From the NCBI GenBank assembly GCA_001683735.1, contig LUGG01000014.1, forward strand, positions 372,001 through 436,000: DNA of 64,000 nt, written 5' to 3'. Positions 33,450-45,645 of the stretch are shown here, piece after piece. This stretch comes from Grifola frondosa (lineage: Eukaryota > Basidiomycota > Agaricomycetes > Polyporales > Grifolaceae). A program made the position numbers and the translations under genes. How positions within the stretch are numbered: the first letter of the stretch is position 1; each line of letters starts with the position of its first letter. A model generated the notes under the pieces. It was given only the letters and a program-made list of their open reading frames with translations. It did no database searches and was not told where the DNA came from.

Positions 33450-35426
33450 TCTGACCAGACTTCTTCAAAAATCCTAGACCTAGCATAGGGGTTGTTATTT
33501 TCGCAAATTCAAAATCATAACAAGAAAACGATGCGAACCTCGCCTTGCCCTCTTCCAACTAACCCTTGCTTTCCTTCCCTCCTCCTACGTAAGGATCAGG
33601 ACTGTTGAGCGAGATGGATGGTCGTGATTAAGCAACGAAGAATCCGAATCAGCCACTTCTAACATCCCGCGCCGGCCCTGAAGATCTATTCCCAGCTCAG
33701 ATTACCACAGATTACCCGCTCCTTACATTCTTGCTTTACCATCCCGTCGGCATGATATATGTAATTGCTCTCGTGAATCACCGCTCTTCTTGAGCTCTGG
33801 CGATGTTTTTGTCCTACCTTCCACCAATCTGGGAGAGCGCTGATTCATTTGAAGTCAATTGCACCGCTCCAACGCCTCCATTGAAGGCGGCTATCATGTA
33901 TTCTGACGCCAGCGCACACGTTTTGTTGCCATTTTTCTCAGCGACCAGCCGTTCTCCGGATACATACCTTCTTGGATCGTGAAGAAGAGGCCGACACGAC
34001 GCCTACCTCTCAGATCGTCACGATAATGGCGGCTACGGGGGCTGGCAGAGTCTGGTGACCGTGCTGCTGCGCCTCTTTAGTGCGTTAATGGGCAATCACA
34101 AAACTAGTCGGTGCCTCGTTGCAAGGACCCGTATTTTTCCGTTTTACATCTGACATGGAGGAATACGATACCGCCTTCAACCAGGTCCCAGGGTTTGTTG
34201 CAATTCATATCTTGATTCGAATCTCCGCCAACAATTTAAAAGCTCTGGTGAGTTTTCTTTCCTCACTGGGTTACTTTCCACTCCCCAGGACGCGTACGCG
34301 ACGGTGTGTCTCGTTATCTGCCTCACGCATCAATCCTCACCTATTTACTTTGACTCTTGGATCTAGTGCGTCTTAGACCCCTGCGAACCTCCCAGCGTAG
34401 AGCCGACCTCCGCTCACCCGCATCCATCGCGCTTCTTGTTGGGGTGACCATTCATTTCGCTTAAGGTATGTTGATACGTTTTTTCGGAGATTGGGTTTGA
34501 AGATTGAGAGATTTAAGTTGTAGATTCTCTGCGGCCTTCTGCGAAGTGTTTGCACATCCTACCAAGACGCGTAGTAACGAGCGCGCGAAGTACGGCTGGC
34601 AGTGTGGTAGGATGGGTCCGTTAGCACACCGTTTGCGTAGCAATGATGGTCCCCTCTCAAGTGAGTATGCGATATCAAACACCAGCTTCGTTGACTGATT
34701 AGCCGCATATTTTGTCGCTCGTAGTTGACAGTTGATTGCTTCGACGCTTTGGTCATGATGTGATCTATCCATGACAGGCTATCTAAATACGTCTACAAGC
34801 ATTCCGAGTCAGATGTAGCTTCCACCAGTCTAGATTTGCGCTTGTACGTACGGCGCAATTATACAGCTGTCGGTTGTCATTCAAAACAATGATTCGCCGC
34901 AAAGATTCTAACAGATGCAAGGCAATGTTCTACAACTGTGTATGCACCAAATCATGCTCCGCATTAACCGTAACATTGTGCATAACTGGAAGGTTTTTCT
35001 CAACAATTTGAGAGTGACGTCGAGAGTGGCGAGTTAGTAACTAACAGGTTATTGACGTATGATAACCAGATTGTTAAGACAAGTTCCGTCCGTAGGCCTG
35101 AGATCGGCTTGACGCTCGCGATTGCGCAAAAGTCGTGACAGTGTTCGTGATGATTGAACCCGTTGGCCTCTTGCAAGAAGCACTTACTAGCTGTCTGCTT
35201 CCTCATTTATGACTGCGTGTAGGACTTGTTCATTCATGCGGAAAGCCAAAGCCCGACTCAAATAGCATGGCTGGGAACATCTTGATCTTTTCTCGTCACT
35301 GAGCTTATCTCGGCTGAGTAATGGAGATATCTGAATAACATGCAGCAGCGTCGGCTCATTGAGTCCCCCAGGTCGTCTCCTCAAGGCCTCAACCCTCACG
35401 TCCATACCTTCTGTGAAGACAGCATA
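33450..35426. other. Intergenic, no gene recognised
   Basis: A frame near 33810-34240 has fragments with protein-like composition (AAIMYSDASAHVLLPFFSAT; QGPVFFRFTSDMEEYDTAF) but no intron set joins them and I cannot name a family. The remainder contains short open frames only. Confidence 0.4.
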
Positions 35427-37655
35427 ATGACCTCTGAAAAGCGGCAGAAGGCTGTTGACCTCTCGCATCATCTCTCTGACTTATCGCGTGCCAGAACTAC
35501 ATCGCCTTTGAAGGGCTTGGCCAAATACTTCGGACGTCCTGGCCTGATAAGCCTGGCAGGAGGTACGTCCTGAAGAATCGTAACCAGAAGTACCAGTTTA
35601 CCAGGTCTCATTCTCAGGTCTTCCGAGCGAGGCATATTTCCCTTTCGCCAACATCTCTGGAGAAGGTATGCGTTTGTGATGTATTACTACATGCAGAATT
35701 TGACCAGGACACATAGCGCTTGTGCCCGAGTCATTCTCTCTGTCTCCTGTGCAGCAGGAGTCGTCTTTATCTTGGATCTGGAAGTTGTTCGGTGCGAGCA
35801 AAGAGAAAACCAATCCGATCACCATTCCCAAGTACCCAACTGCGACCGACGACATTAACCTAGCCGTCGCCCTCCAGTATGGCATGGCAACTGGCATTCC
35901 GCAGCTTCAGAAGTTCGTGAAGGAGTTTGTCGAGAAAGTCTACCAGCCGGCGTACAGCGATTACACAACGCTAGTGCAGACAGGCAACACTGATGGGTCA
36001 GCGCTCCACAATCAATATTTCTACTGTGACTGATGCAGAGCTCGACGACAGCTGGTCGAGAGCTATGCAGACGATCCTCAACCCTGGAGAAGGATTCCTC
36101 ACGGAGGATTGGACGTATCCCTCCGCGATTGCCGGAAGCAGACCATTTGGAATGCATGCAGTCGCGGTCGCCATGGATAGCGAAGGTATGAGGAGCGATG
36201 ATCTTCTCAAAGTGTTGTCGGAATGGGATGAGGCCGCTCGTGGATTCAAACGGTAGACCTCATCATTACAATGTCGCAACTTGGCTGACTTGACGTAGCC
36301 CTCATGTCATATATACGGTGCCTGTCGGTCAGAATCCGACCGGAGTGGTGTGTGGCACAATCTTAGCTAGCACTATCTGCGGCTGTTGACTGTATTCCAG
36401 ACAATGGGCGCCACCCGGAAGCAGGAGATCTACAAGATTTGCGTGGAATTCGGTAGATCACTCTAGCTCCACAAATATGAGCGTCACACTGACGGAATAC
36501 AATACTGCAGACATCATAATCGTTGAAGACGATCCGTATTTCTTCTTGCAACAAGGGCCCTACGTGCCTAAGTCGGAACGTAGCTCACAGTTGCTCAAGT
36601 CTGACGATCCGGAGCGTTTTATCGCCAGCCTTGCGCCCAGCTACCTGAAGTAAGCTCGCCAAACTCGTTTCCATTGGCACGTCTTGATTTGAGGGCAGGT
36701 TTGACTATCAAGGCCGAGTCATCCGACTTGACACTTTCTCGAAGGTTTGCAGAGGCTTGAGTTTCATTTATTGAGTTGGTCTGACATATCTCCATATAGT
36801 ATGTTGCTCCCGGCGCTCGCTTGGGGTGGTTCACTTGCAACCCTATGTTTGCCGAGAGACTCGAGAGACAAGGCGAGACATCGACTCAGGCTCCTTGTGG
36901 ATTTGGTCAGGTTCGTGGGATATGCATGCCATGTGTGGTGGGTATTGACGTTCTTCTTCAGGCATTGGTCGCGAAGCTTCTTACAGGTTGGAAGTACGAA
37001 GGCTACGTAAGATGGTTGCATGGTTTGTGGTATTCATCTGTTAATCTATTCCTGCTGCTGATGCGAGATCATAGGACTTGCTGTCCAGTACCGGATCCGG
37101 CGCGACTTCTTCATTGATTCCTTGGCAGATGAGTTCCATCTCCAACAGTCTTTGGCTCACGAAGGCGCATGGGCTGGTTGCACTGTCCTGACTGCTCGCC
37201 CGAAGCCGAAGAACTACGGTCCCCTGATAGAGAAGGACGCTCTCGGCAGCAAGAAGATGTTCAGTTTCGTTCCCCCGACGGCAGGGATGTTCGTCTGGGT
37301 ACGCACCAACCCTCGGCGCGTGCGCGCGATACGATGCTGACCTCTGTGTACAGATCAAGATACATTTTGAGAACCACCCGTCTTTCAAGCCCGGGGACGA
37401 GGACACACTCGAGATGCAGCTCTGGACCAAGATAGCAGACGCAGGCGTGCTCATCGGGCCCGGGTGGTACTTTGCGGCTGAAGAGGAGAACCTTGACGTT
37501 GGGTCTGGCCATTTTAGAATCAGCTTCAGCAACGCAGAGGTATATCCGGTCACTACAAGTTTCGTACTCGAGCTGACGATTGTGTGCAGTTCGCTGACCT
37601 CAAGAAGGCTGTGAATATCTTTGGGAAGGTCGTGCGGGAGTTCTTCCAGGAGTAG
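35427..37655 (+). CDS. ARO8: Aromatic amino acid aminotransferase (ARO8 type, PLP-dependent class I)
   Basis: It catalyses transamination of aromatic amino acids, and in fungi often of 2-aminoadipate or kynurenine, using pyridoxal phosphate. It starts MTSEKRQKAVDLSHHLSDLS, then SPLKGLAKYFGRPGLISLAG. It contains ALQYGMATGIPQLQKFVKEF, the TGNTDGW motif formed by splicing near 35995-36050, and NPGEGFLTEDWTYPSA. It continues with IYTVPVGQNPTG and VEDDPYFFLQQGPY. The PLP lysine lies in RLDTFSKTIAPGARLGW. The C-terminus has GMFVWIKIHFENHPSF, GPGWYFAAEE and HFRISFSNAEFADLKKAV. About ten introns of normal size are present. The order and spacing of all core motifs fit class I fold-type enzymes, so the gene is likely functional. 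NDUFAF3 follows in the same direction after 180 bp. Confidence 0.9.
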
Positions 37656-37836
37656 ATTTGCCTTTCATCTCATCTAATGTTTGGATTACGAATGGTTTCC
37701 CTTGTACTATTATGCAATTTTTATCGGTGTTATGATTATGATCAGTACGACTTTATATCCGGTCAATGACGTATTTATTATTGCGATTACAAACCGTGTT
37801 CAACTTGTTTGTTACCCAAGTAAAGCAAGTATCAGC

Positions 37837-38466
37837 ATGTTTCGTTCTCTCACCAGCTCAAGCCTGCGACGAAATCTCCGGCCAAGTCCACGGTCATTCC
37901 ATTCCTCACATTCGGCGCGCGATGGCGGTGGACTCACCAATATCTTGGCGGGCGGTGATGCTCCCGCCGTCCAAGTGAAGACCATTACTTCGGCGGGCAT
38001 TCAACTTGCGGATGGCCTCATACTGCCTTCTTCTTGCATCTTCCTCGACGGCAAGGTGTTCTTGTGGAAGGTCCCAGAGAAACTTTGGGAAGGCTGGGGG
38101 GAGGAGCACTTCGAACTGTTCGACACGGTCGTGCCAAAGCCTGGTGAGTTCCCATGTGGGAGTGCTGTACGGCCTCCCGATGATGTTGAATTTACTAGAA
38201 ATCCTGCTCTTTGGGACGGGCGAGAAGTTGGCAATGCTCCCGCCTCCCGTCCGCCACTACCTGAACAGAGTGGGCATTCAAGTCGACGTGATGAACACGG
38301 TGCGCATTCAATGTCTCATGTCTCGCAGCTCCAATTGAGAGCCCATTCAATGCAGTGGAATGCATGCTCAACGTATAATTTGCTCGTCGAGGAGGGCCGA
38401 CGCGTCGCCGCAGCATTACTGCCTTTGACGGCCCGTACTTGGACGACGGAGCATCTTGCTCAGTGA
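37837..38466 (+). CDS. NDUFAF3: Complex I assembly factor NDUFAF3 (Mth938/DUF498 domain)
   Basis: This mitochondrial protein helps build the Q module of complex I. The N-terminus, MFRSLTSSSLRRNLRPSPRS, is Arg/Ser-rich and suits a matrix presequence. The Mth938 domain follows: VKTITSAGIQLADGLILPSS, FLDGKVFLWKVPEKLW, ILLFGTGEKLAMLPPPVRHY, VGIQVDVMNT and NACSTYNLLVEEGRRVAAAL. It ends ALLPLTARTWTTEHLAQ. Two introns (GTGAGT..TACTAG near 38143-38199, and GTGCGC..ATGCAG near 38300-38355) give exact joins with no frame repair. The length of about 170 residues is typical. The unknown gene at 38663-39301 converges on it from the other strand. Confidence 0.88.
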   Translation: MFRSLTSSSLRRNLRPSPRSFHSSHSARDGGGLTNILAGGDAPAVQVKTITSAGIQLADGLILPSSCIFLDGKVFLWKVPEKLWEGWGEEHFELFDTVVPKPGEFPCGSAVRPPDDVEFTRNPALWDGREVGNAPASRPPLPEQSGHSSRRDEHGAHSMSHVSQLQLRAHSMQWNACSTYNLLVEEGRRVAAALLPLTARTWTTEHLAQ

Positions 38467-38662
38467 TCGCAGTGATCGCCAAATCTTTGCTCTGAACTAA
38501 CTCTGAACACATCGCCGAGGACAACCAACCAGAATCCATTCACTGGCGTGAGCTTGCTTATACAACTATTGTACATGAACCCGAGCGTGCAATCAAATAT
38601 CCAGCGGGAGAGAGGACGTTTCAAATATTCGCGTAGAAGAGGAGAGTGATACGCATCGAGTA

Positions 38663-39301
38663 TCATGGACCACTGGCTTTCCGTTTTCCTTTCCGATTGG
38701 GATCTATTTCTTCCTCTTCGTCATCGACGGTGGGCACCGACACTTTTACAGGCAGAAGCTTGCCTATGCAGCGCGAATGATTGGGGTTGAAGTGATGCAC
38801 GATGCACGGTAATGATGGTATTCGATGCAAATAGGATGTGAAGACATGTAGATGAAGTAATGTACTCCTCGTCAGAATTTAACATGCCAGACTCACCACT
38901 ACTATCTCTGAACTGCACGAAGACGTGCTCCCAATTAACGATGGACTCCCTGACGGATCTGCTGTTGTCCAGCAACTGGTATTGGCCCGTTGGACGCCCT
39001 TTGTCCCTCACACTCTTGCAAAGCTCGAAGTCGTCCACGCTCGCGACCTTGGGCACGGTCCAGAATGGGTCCGCATCTGCCATACCGGTATGTGGGTTCG
39101 GGGCATCAAGAACGTCAGACTGAAGGGCAGTAAGTGCATCTGCTTTGAGGGATGCAATAGATGCAGATGGAAGGGCGGTGAGGAAGACAGTGAGCTTGTG
39201 CGTTTTGAGAAGAATAGTGTATGTCTTTGGTGGAATTTTCGGAGGCTGTGAAAAGACTTTAAGTGACACGATCTGGTGAGAAAACAATCCGTCCGCACCA
39301 T
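38663..39301 (-). CDS. Unknown protein with beta-grasp-like N-terminus, possible 3-nt first exon
   Basis: I do not recognise the family. The main exon reads PPKIPPKTYTILLKTHKLTV, FLTALPSASIASLKADALTA, DPFWTVPKVASVDDFELC, QYQLLDNSRSVRESIVNWEH and VFVQFRDSSG. The strand-loop-strand-helix order at the start recalls a ubiquitin-like fold, but that is inference. A second exon ends acidic then basic (KLLPVKVSVPTVDDEEEEID, then PNRKGKRKASGP), like a nuclear protein. No ATG opens the frame. The best fit is ATG at 39301 followed at once by a 53-nt intron (GTGCGG..TTCACAG), giving the start M-PPKIPPK. Otherwise a 5' exon lies further right. Confidence 0.55.
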
Positions 39302-39472
39302 TTGGATTGTATCGAAAGAGGAACGCCACAGAAGAGTTGATGGTTGCACACAAGCAGCAGGCGCTCATGAGTCGTGACATCCATGTCGTGGCGCTACTTA
39401 CTTCGATAATTTACAGCAAATCTCACAATATTCAAAGTTGCGCGTTGAGGATGAAATGAGTCTTCGGGTCGA

Positions 39473-40978
39473 TTGCTCCAGGTAGCAGGCGGGCCGGCTT
39501 CGCCAGCATCGTCATTGAGAACGCGAAACCGGGAGACCTCGTCGCGGGATCACTGTATGTGTATTCGGTCGGTACCGCCGACGGTTTGTGTGACTCCTCT
39601 TGGGATACCTACGTTGATTCCATCTTTCATCATTCGCCCCAAACAGAAACAATGCGTGGACCAGTCGTCGGTGTTAACTTGCACACTGCATGTATCAAGC
39701 AATTCACTCACCGTACATATTCAGTTCCCGATACCCGTTTACCACTCGCTCGAAGCAGTCTCAGGAGCCGCAGACCTTCGCCAGGTATATCCAGATGATC
39801 TGTTTCCTAATGGTATCTCGTTCAACAACATCTTTCAATTTGTTGCTAATGTGGGTCAGGTGATTATGTACAGCTCCCATATGGTCGCGTTCGATATTGG
39901 CTGTTGGGTCCTGAAAAGGCCAACGAGTAAGTATGCTATCCTGATACTTAATTGTCATAGCTGATGCTAGTTGTCCAGATTGTATTGATTCACGGTATTT
40001 CCACTCCCAGTATTACGTGGAAGGATATCGCGCCCTACCTCGCAGCGCATGGGCTACGAGTTTAGTTATGGTGAGGAATCAGCCTCCTGAGATCTACCAT
40101 GTAGCTAATATTCTCTAGACCTGTATGGGAAGGGGTACTCCGAGGCACCGAAGATCAACTACGATGCTACTCTATTCATCACACAACTCGCCCTCTTGCT
40201 GCAATATGTCCGCTGGGACTCTACTCACATCGTTGGTTTCTCAATGGTGCCTGATTTTGCATAAAATATCTTCGCCCGGCGTTTAATTTTGTCACTACCA
40301 AGGGAGGCGGAATAGCAGCGGCCTTCGCAGCGATGTTCCCGCACTTGGTTGCGGGAAAGGTCGTTTTAATGGCTTCATCTGGTCTTGTAGAGGTGAGTGG
40401 GAACAACTCGACCCTCACATCATCTGACCTCTGATGTCGTAGCGATTCACGCCAAAATCAGTATGATTTTATCTCATCGGACTGTGTTCTATGTCTTTTG
40501 ACACCCTTTATCCAGGCACCTGAAGGCGTCATCTCGCAGTATCAACAGGTGCATTATGTCGTCGTCGTCGTGGAAGTAATTGTCTGTTCAATGCCTCACG
40601 CAGTTCCGTGAACTGCAAGAGCGGCTCTTGCCGGGCTATCGAGCCAGCGTCAAGTCATGCTTTAAACATGGACCTGTTCGCAAGATGTCTTGGGCTTTCG
40701 ACAAACTCGCTGACCTTCATGTTGGCCCGGAAAGGACACGTTTGCAAGTGCTCCTTATTCATGCAAGTTATCCGTTCTCATGATCCTCGAATAGCTCTGA
40801 AACAAATTCCGAACAGGGCACAGCGGACGCGGTCGTTCCGTATGGGGAGTCCATAAAAATCGCCGATAAAATCCCCGGAGCAAGACTTATAGGTATCGCA
40901 GAAGGTGGACATGATATTCATACGAAGGAAGGTCATTGGCAACAGGTGGCTGAGAATATCGCGAACTTTACCGGCTGA
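39473..40978 (+). CDS. Alpha/beta hydrolase fold protein
   Basis: Conserved elements are present in order. YVQLPYGRVRYWLLGPEKAN is the first strands. IHGISTPSITWKDIAPYLAA carries the oxyanion-hole HG. DLYGKGYSEAPKINYD follows. The nucleophile elbow VGFSMGGGIAAAF is split by an intron inside it (about 40246-40300). Then come GKVVLMASSGLVE, the Asp strand LLIHGTADAVVPYGE, and the catalytic His in EGGHDIHTKEGHWQQV. The end is ENIANFTG. An extra G near 40053 breaks the frame at AAHG^YEF. The N-terminal part is less certain: HSLEAVSGAADLRQVYPDDL precedes the core, but how 39473-39720 (FASIVIENAKPGDLVAGSL) joins is unclear, and it might belong to another gene. The substrate is unknown; no lid or lipase-specific motif is visible. 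Confidence 0.75.
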
Positions 40979-41470
40979 AACACCGACTGCATGGCGCGCT
41001 GAGAAGGTGGCAGACGTATGACTACAGGAGGATGAGACTGACTTTGAGATACATCTCGTGGTTGATGGTCATAGTAACAGCTGAAATGTCTCTCGCGTTC
41101 CGGGCCATTTGTACGACTTTTCCTATAATCGAGACCCCAGTTCTCGATATATCTGCATATACTGCAACCTCGGTAGTCGATAACGCTGATTAGCCGACTA
41201 CTCAAATACTTCTGTTAAATGCGGTGCTTGCGGTTTGACTTGATTCGCTAAGCCAAGCTGACCGCCGTGGGAACAAGCTACGCTGATCCGGCTTGCAGCT
41301 TGCGGCAAACGGTTGACCTCGTGCATGCACCCCATTGCTTGCAGGGTTCTCATTTCTCTCTACGACAAAGCACTACCAGGTTGCTATGCAAGTATTGGTA
41401 CTCGTCAGTACTACACTCATATTTCAGCCACAGACTCGACTTAGACCTTGACTCGTTTTGCTTAGACAGG
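40979..41470. other. Intergenic, no gene recognised
   Basis: No supported coding sequence; likely promoter for the following F-box-like gene. Confidence 0.4.
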
Positions 41471-42494
41471 ATGGCAGACGGTTCCTTTAGAACTGTGGCA
41501 TAATATATTCACCCTTGCGTGCACGGATGGTGGGTTTACTGGAGCTTCCCTCGCGCGGGTATCCAGGTTCTTCCATGCGGCATCGCTGCCTGTTCGTCTT
41601 CACTCGCTGGTCTTCACATCTCTACAACAAGCCGAATCGTTCCTCATGTTCGTTGAGGCGCAGCGGGGGTTGTTTGCATCTCATGGCGGGCCCGCGATCC
41701 ATCACCTGCTGCTCAAGAGTTGGGAGATACCACTTATATTCCGCGCGAGGAGTGAAGCAGCCCTATGGAGACGGCGTTTCGTTAGCGCCGTTACGCAGCT
41801 TCTTCAAGTTGCTGCACCACACTTGCGATCCCTGTCCGTATTACAGTCCCGATATATGCGTCTTCCACCTGTAAAGTGTCGCTTTGAGCGGTTGGAAGAG
41901 TTGACTCTGTTCGTCACAGATACACTCTTTCTGGACCCCCGTACTACCCCGGAGGCGTTGTTCCCCTCCCTCAATCGTCTGCATATCATATCCGGCGAAA
42001 TGACCGCGCCGAGCATGCCCCCCAAATTCCGGATGTTGCCTGTGCTCGCACCCGCCCTCTCTCATCTCCGTATCTCGGATACAGGGCACCTCAACTCCCT
42101 CCCACATCTTCTACGCGATGCGATGGGCATACCTACTCCAGTTGACGAATCTCTTTCTCCAAGGGTCATTTGGCCGCCTGACATCACTGTTCGACCCTCC
42201 TACCCGAGTGTACAGCACATTATCGTTCACACGGGGCGAAGTACGCATACCACATATCCAGCGCTCAAGGCTGATCTGAGGGCCATAGAGGAGGCATGTC
42301 GCCAGCAAATTGATGGTGTGCAGCTTGTTGCATACGAAGGACGGAGGCATCCCATGACTTACTGGCCGAAGCGCGTGGAAAAGGACTGGTTTGAACGCAT
42401 GGATGGCGGGAGAGGCTGTTGGACGCTTCAGCAGTCGGATGGGGATCAGGATAGGGTTGGACACTACGACGACTCTGACGATGATGTTTGTTAG
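41471..42494 (+). CDS. F-box-like protein, full-length paralog of 20753-21411
   Basis: The head VPLELWHNIFTLACTDGGFT and RFFHAASLPVRLHSLVF is an F-box-like segment. A leucine-rich body follows (LLQVAAPHLRSLSVLQSRYM, FERLEELTLFVTDTLFLD, LHIISGEMTAPS, LAPALSHLRISDTGHLNSLP). The C-terminal module has VQLVAYEGRRHPMTYWPKRV and RMDGGRGCWTLQQSDGDQ, and ends HYDDSDDDVC. The same head and tail occur in the shortened copy at 20753-21411. The ATG at 41471 (MAD) is out of frame with VPLELW by one base at about 41480; the sister copy has MAHCDVPLELW in frame. Either a base has been gained here or the true start is elsewhere. The expected product is about 340 residues in essentially one exon. It probably acts as a substrate receptor, which is untested. 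Confidence 0.7.
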
Positions 42495-43244
42495 CTTTCC
42501 GCTGTATCTTTCCATGTAGTTCCGCGCTACAATGAAATCCGGTTCTTGTCCAAGATCAGGTTTCCAGTGTATACATACGGATATCAGTATAGCAAGCAGT
42601 GAGTATGATCTTGGAGGATTTTAGCCCAAAATCACGATGATTCGCTTGGCCCAGAAATCTCATACATAAACAAAAACACTCGTGATGCCGCTGTGACTTC
42701 CTGCTGCAGTGAAGGTGACCGTCAAGTTATGCAGAGAAGTGCGCCAATTTTTGCGAGTAGCTGACTCGAACTTAAACCGTGGAGTGGGCCTCAATGTGCG
42801 GTACGTTTGGATGTGCCACAATCGCCACCGTAACAATGATCTGATCGTGGAGCCACTGTGATCTAAAAGATCTCGATCCGATCATTTTCGCCACAAAACA
42901 ATATTTCAACGGAGGCCAGAGGAAAGTTGATAGGCGGAAGTATGATGTCCTTTAAATAGTTTGGGTTGCCTATTGCTGTGGAAAATAATGGTATTTTATT
43001 CAGGCATTCTTCACATTGAAGATGTCCGTGAGGAAAATACACTTCGATATAAACAGAATTTGCCATTTAACAACTCTATACCCCAAAATGAAACATAAGA
43101 CGGCTAAAATAATAGATACACCCACCCTCATAAATAAGGGTCGCAAAAACTCTATATCTACCAATGGCTGCCCTCGCCACAGTACCGACTACAGTGAGGC
43201 AGCCTTCAATAAGAACCAAACACAACGAACGACAGTAGCCACGC
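42495..43244. other. Intergenic between convergent F-box-like genes
   Basis: No supported gene. It holds the 3' flanks of the two convergent genes on either side. Confidence 0.45.
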
Positions 43245-45289
43245 TCACCCTTCAAACGACGGTTCCGTGCAGACAACCTCATCGATGCGCGTCTTCAACC
43301 ACTTCATGACATCCGGTCCCAGCGTCGCGCATTCGTATAGCTCCAGATGTTTCAGTCGCGCGGGTGTCACGCCACCCGCAGCAAACAACATCCCTCCTGC
43401 CGCAGGATCCGGGTTCCGCACATCCACCATCTGCACAAGCTTCGCTACGCCGTCACCGTGCGCGTGGCAGCCGTGCATGGCCAGCGTGACAAGGTTCGGG
43501 CACACCCAGTGGTCCTGCCCATCGTCGTCGGGCGCGCCGAGCGTCGAGAGCAGCGGCTCGAATGGTGCGCTGCCGACCTGCAGCGATCGGAGGTGGTCAA
43601 GTTCGCTGAGGAAATGCCAGGAGGCGACCCCCGCGCCCGAGCCCCAATAAAACCCGGAATGTGATCCGGGGCCGAGTCCGTAGGCAAGCGACAGGCGGGT
43701 CAGTGGCGGGTTGTTCGAGCGGGCAAGAAGCGCTGAAACAGTATCTTCGACGGGCTCGCGTGCATCTATGTCGAGAATGAGGGTATCAAGAGAGGGAAGA
43801 AGCAACGAGTCCACTAAGCTGGATAGCAAATAATGACCTCCAAGGCTGAACACTTTCAGCTCCGGGAGCGTGGTGGGTGTCAAAGGTAATACGGGCGGAT
43901 TCGGGGAGGTGAAGTGAAGGGAGAGATTCTCAAGCTGAGAGTTCGACGCAATGATGTAGAGAATGCGATCGAGAGCAATGTGTACGGTGGGCAAAGTGCG
44001 AAGAGAAAGGGAGCGGAGATTGCGGAGCATTGGAGAAGACCATTTGAATGGCACATGATGTAGGGTCAAAGTCGTCATTTTGGATATATCAAATTGCGAG
44101 TTAGCCGCTGCGGATGGAAGCCACTTCCAATCGCCGTAGAAAGCTGGCTCTGTGCAAGAGACTTCGAACTCCCGCAGCAAAGGAGCATCGCCTACGAATA
44201 AATTCAGTAAAAGCTCAGTAAGCAGCGGAGATCGGTGAAATTGACCTTCAATCGACTTGAGCGCGCCTATGGACGTGAATTGCTTATCAAATCTGAAGAC
44301 AAACCGTTCCCACCGATGCATCTGCTCAACAAGATAGTAGAATGCAATATGGCCCCAATGCATATTCTTCCTCGACCTATGCTGCGATGAAGTGCCTCTT
44401 TCTGAGGGGACGAGTGGGGGCATGTCCCCCCAATATTCGGTGGGATGAGGAGGCGAGGGGGGAGCTACGACCGTAGGATCCGCAACTAAGACTTGTGTCG
44501 GGAATACATGGACGCCACCCGCATGAGCGAGCTGTAGATGCACAGCGGTAGCGTTTGTGCCCGGGTGCAAGGCCGGAGGTGTCGTCCACCCTGCGCCCCA
44601 TCCATCTCCTGCGGGGTGAGGAGAGATAGACAATACGCGACGCCGAGAAGCCGATTCAGCAGCACCTGGGTGTAAGGAGGGAGACCTGAGAACAATCTCG
44701 ATGTCCAACGGCACGGAGCGACCTGAGCGTTCCAACCAGAGGCGTATAGTCTCGGCGGAAGAAGCTTGTGTGGTCACAAGACGGACCTGCAGGGTTGTTA
44801 TCAATTATTAACGCTTGAAATAAAGTGGAAATATTGAAGAATGATAGTCGAATGGCACGGATGGAATGCTAAATGGCGAAAGACATAGAAGCAACGCGTA
44901 AAAAGAGTGGCTACTCACCTTGGACCACATAGTAGGCATAGACAAAACGAGCCTACGCCACAATGAGCACACCGCAGAGAGGACCCAAGCAGACCAAGGA
45001 CAGTCCTCGAAATTGAAGAGAAATATGTGACGAAGTAATTCATGGGGCAGCCTCTTGATTGGAGATATGTATGCCCTTGTTAGCACGACTTTATCCTCCA
45101 ACACCGCAAGGTCGTGCTCCAACTCGCGAATGGCGCACTGGGACTCCTCTACCATTTGAGCAAGTGCAGCCTCCGCATCCTGAATCTTCTGGGAGAGTTC
45201 TCGGGACGAGTTCTGATATGATTCGAGCTGTTTCCGAGCATCAGCAATCGTTGCCTGCGTCGGAGGCTCGGGAGGAAGATGGTAGCCAT
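43245..45289 (-). CDS. F-box/LRR-type protein with N-terminal coiled coil
   Basis: This has the classic Agaricomycete layout. A coiled coil (QATIADARKQLESYQNSSRE and IRELEHDLAVLEDKVVLT) leads straight into the F-box, YISPIKRLPHELLRHIFLFN, followed by VCSLWRRLVLSMPTMWSK. An intron (about 44790-44920) joins to VRLVTTQASSAETIRLWLER and SGRSVPLDIEIVLRS. A 500-residue C-terminal region of irregular leucine repeats follows (LRNLRSLSLRTLPTVHIAL, LPELKVFSLGGHYLLSS, CPNLVTLAMHGC), ending KTRIDEVVCTEPSFEG. The start MATIFLP at 45289 needs one C restored near 45270 (CTCCCGAG) to run into EPPTQATIADA. F-box proteins of this type couple Skp1-Cul1 ligases to substrates; partners are unknown. Confidence 0.8.
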
Positions 45290-45645
45290 GAGATCAGTGA
45301 GCGAAGACAAGAGATGAGAGGGAGATGAAAGAGAGGCCTCATGTAAGAGACAGGTACTGTACTCGGACATTACAACGGCAGCATGCTCGGCACCGCCGGC
45401 AGCGGCCGTAGTTTCTCTCACCCAGTTGTCGCGGAAGTTCAGGCACCACCATTTCAATGAAGTGGGCAAAGAGTGTTGTACAATAAGTAGTGCAACGCAG
45501 ATGCAACATGTGATCACAGCGCAATAAGATATCATGGTATGTAGCGTACAGTGCAGCAACGGGGAACACAGGGAGAACAATAGCAATGAACGAAAAGACA
45601 TTCCAAGGCCCAAGCCAAGCGTCCGACAACACAAAGGGGGACAGT
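45290..45645. other. Intergenic, no gene recognised
   Basis: This short gap lies between the start of the F-box gene and the stop codon of the inhibitor-2 gene, both on the minus strand. Nothing is recognised in it. Confidence 0.45.
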
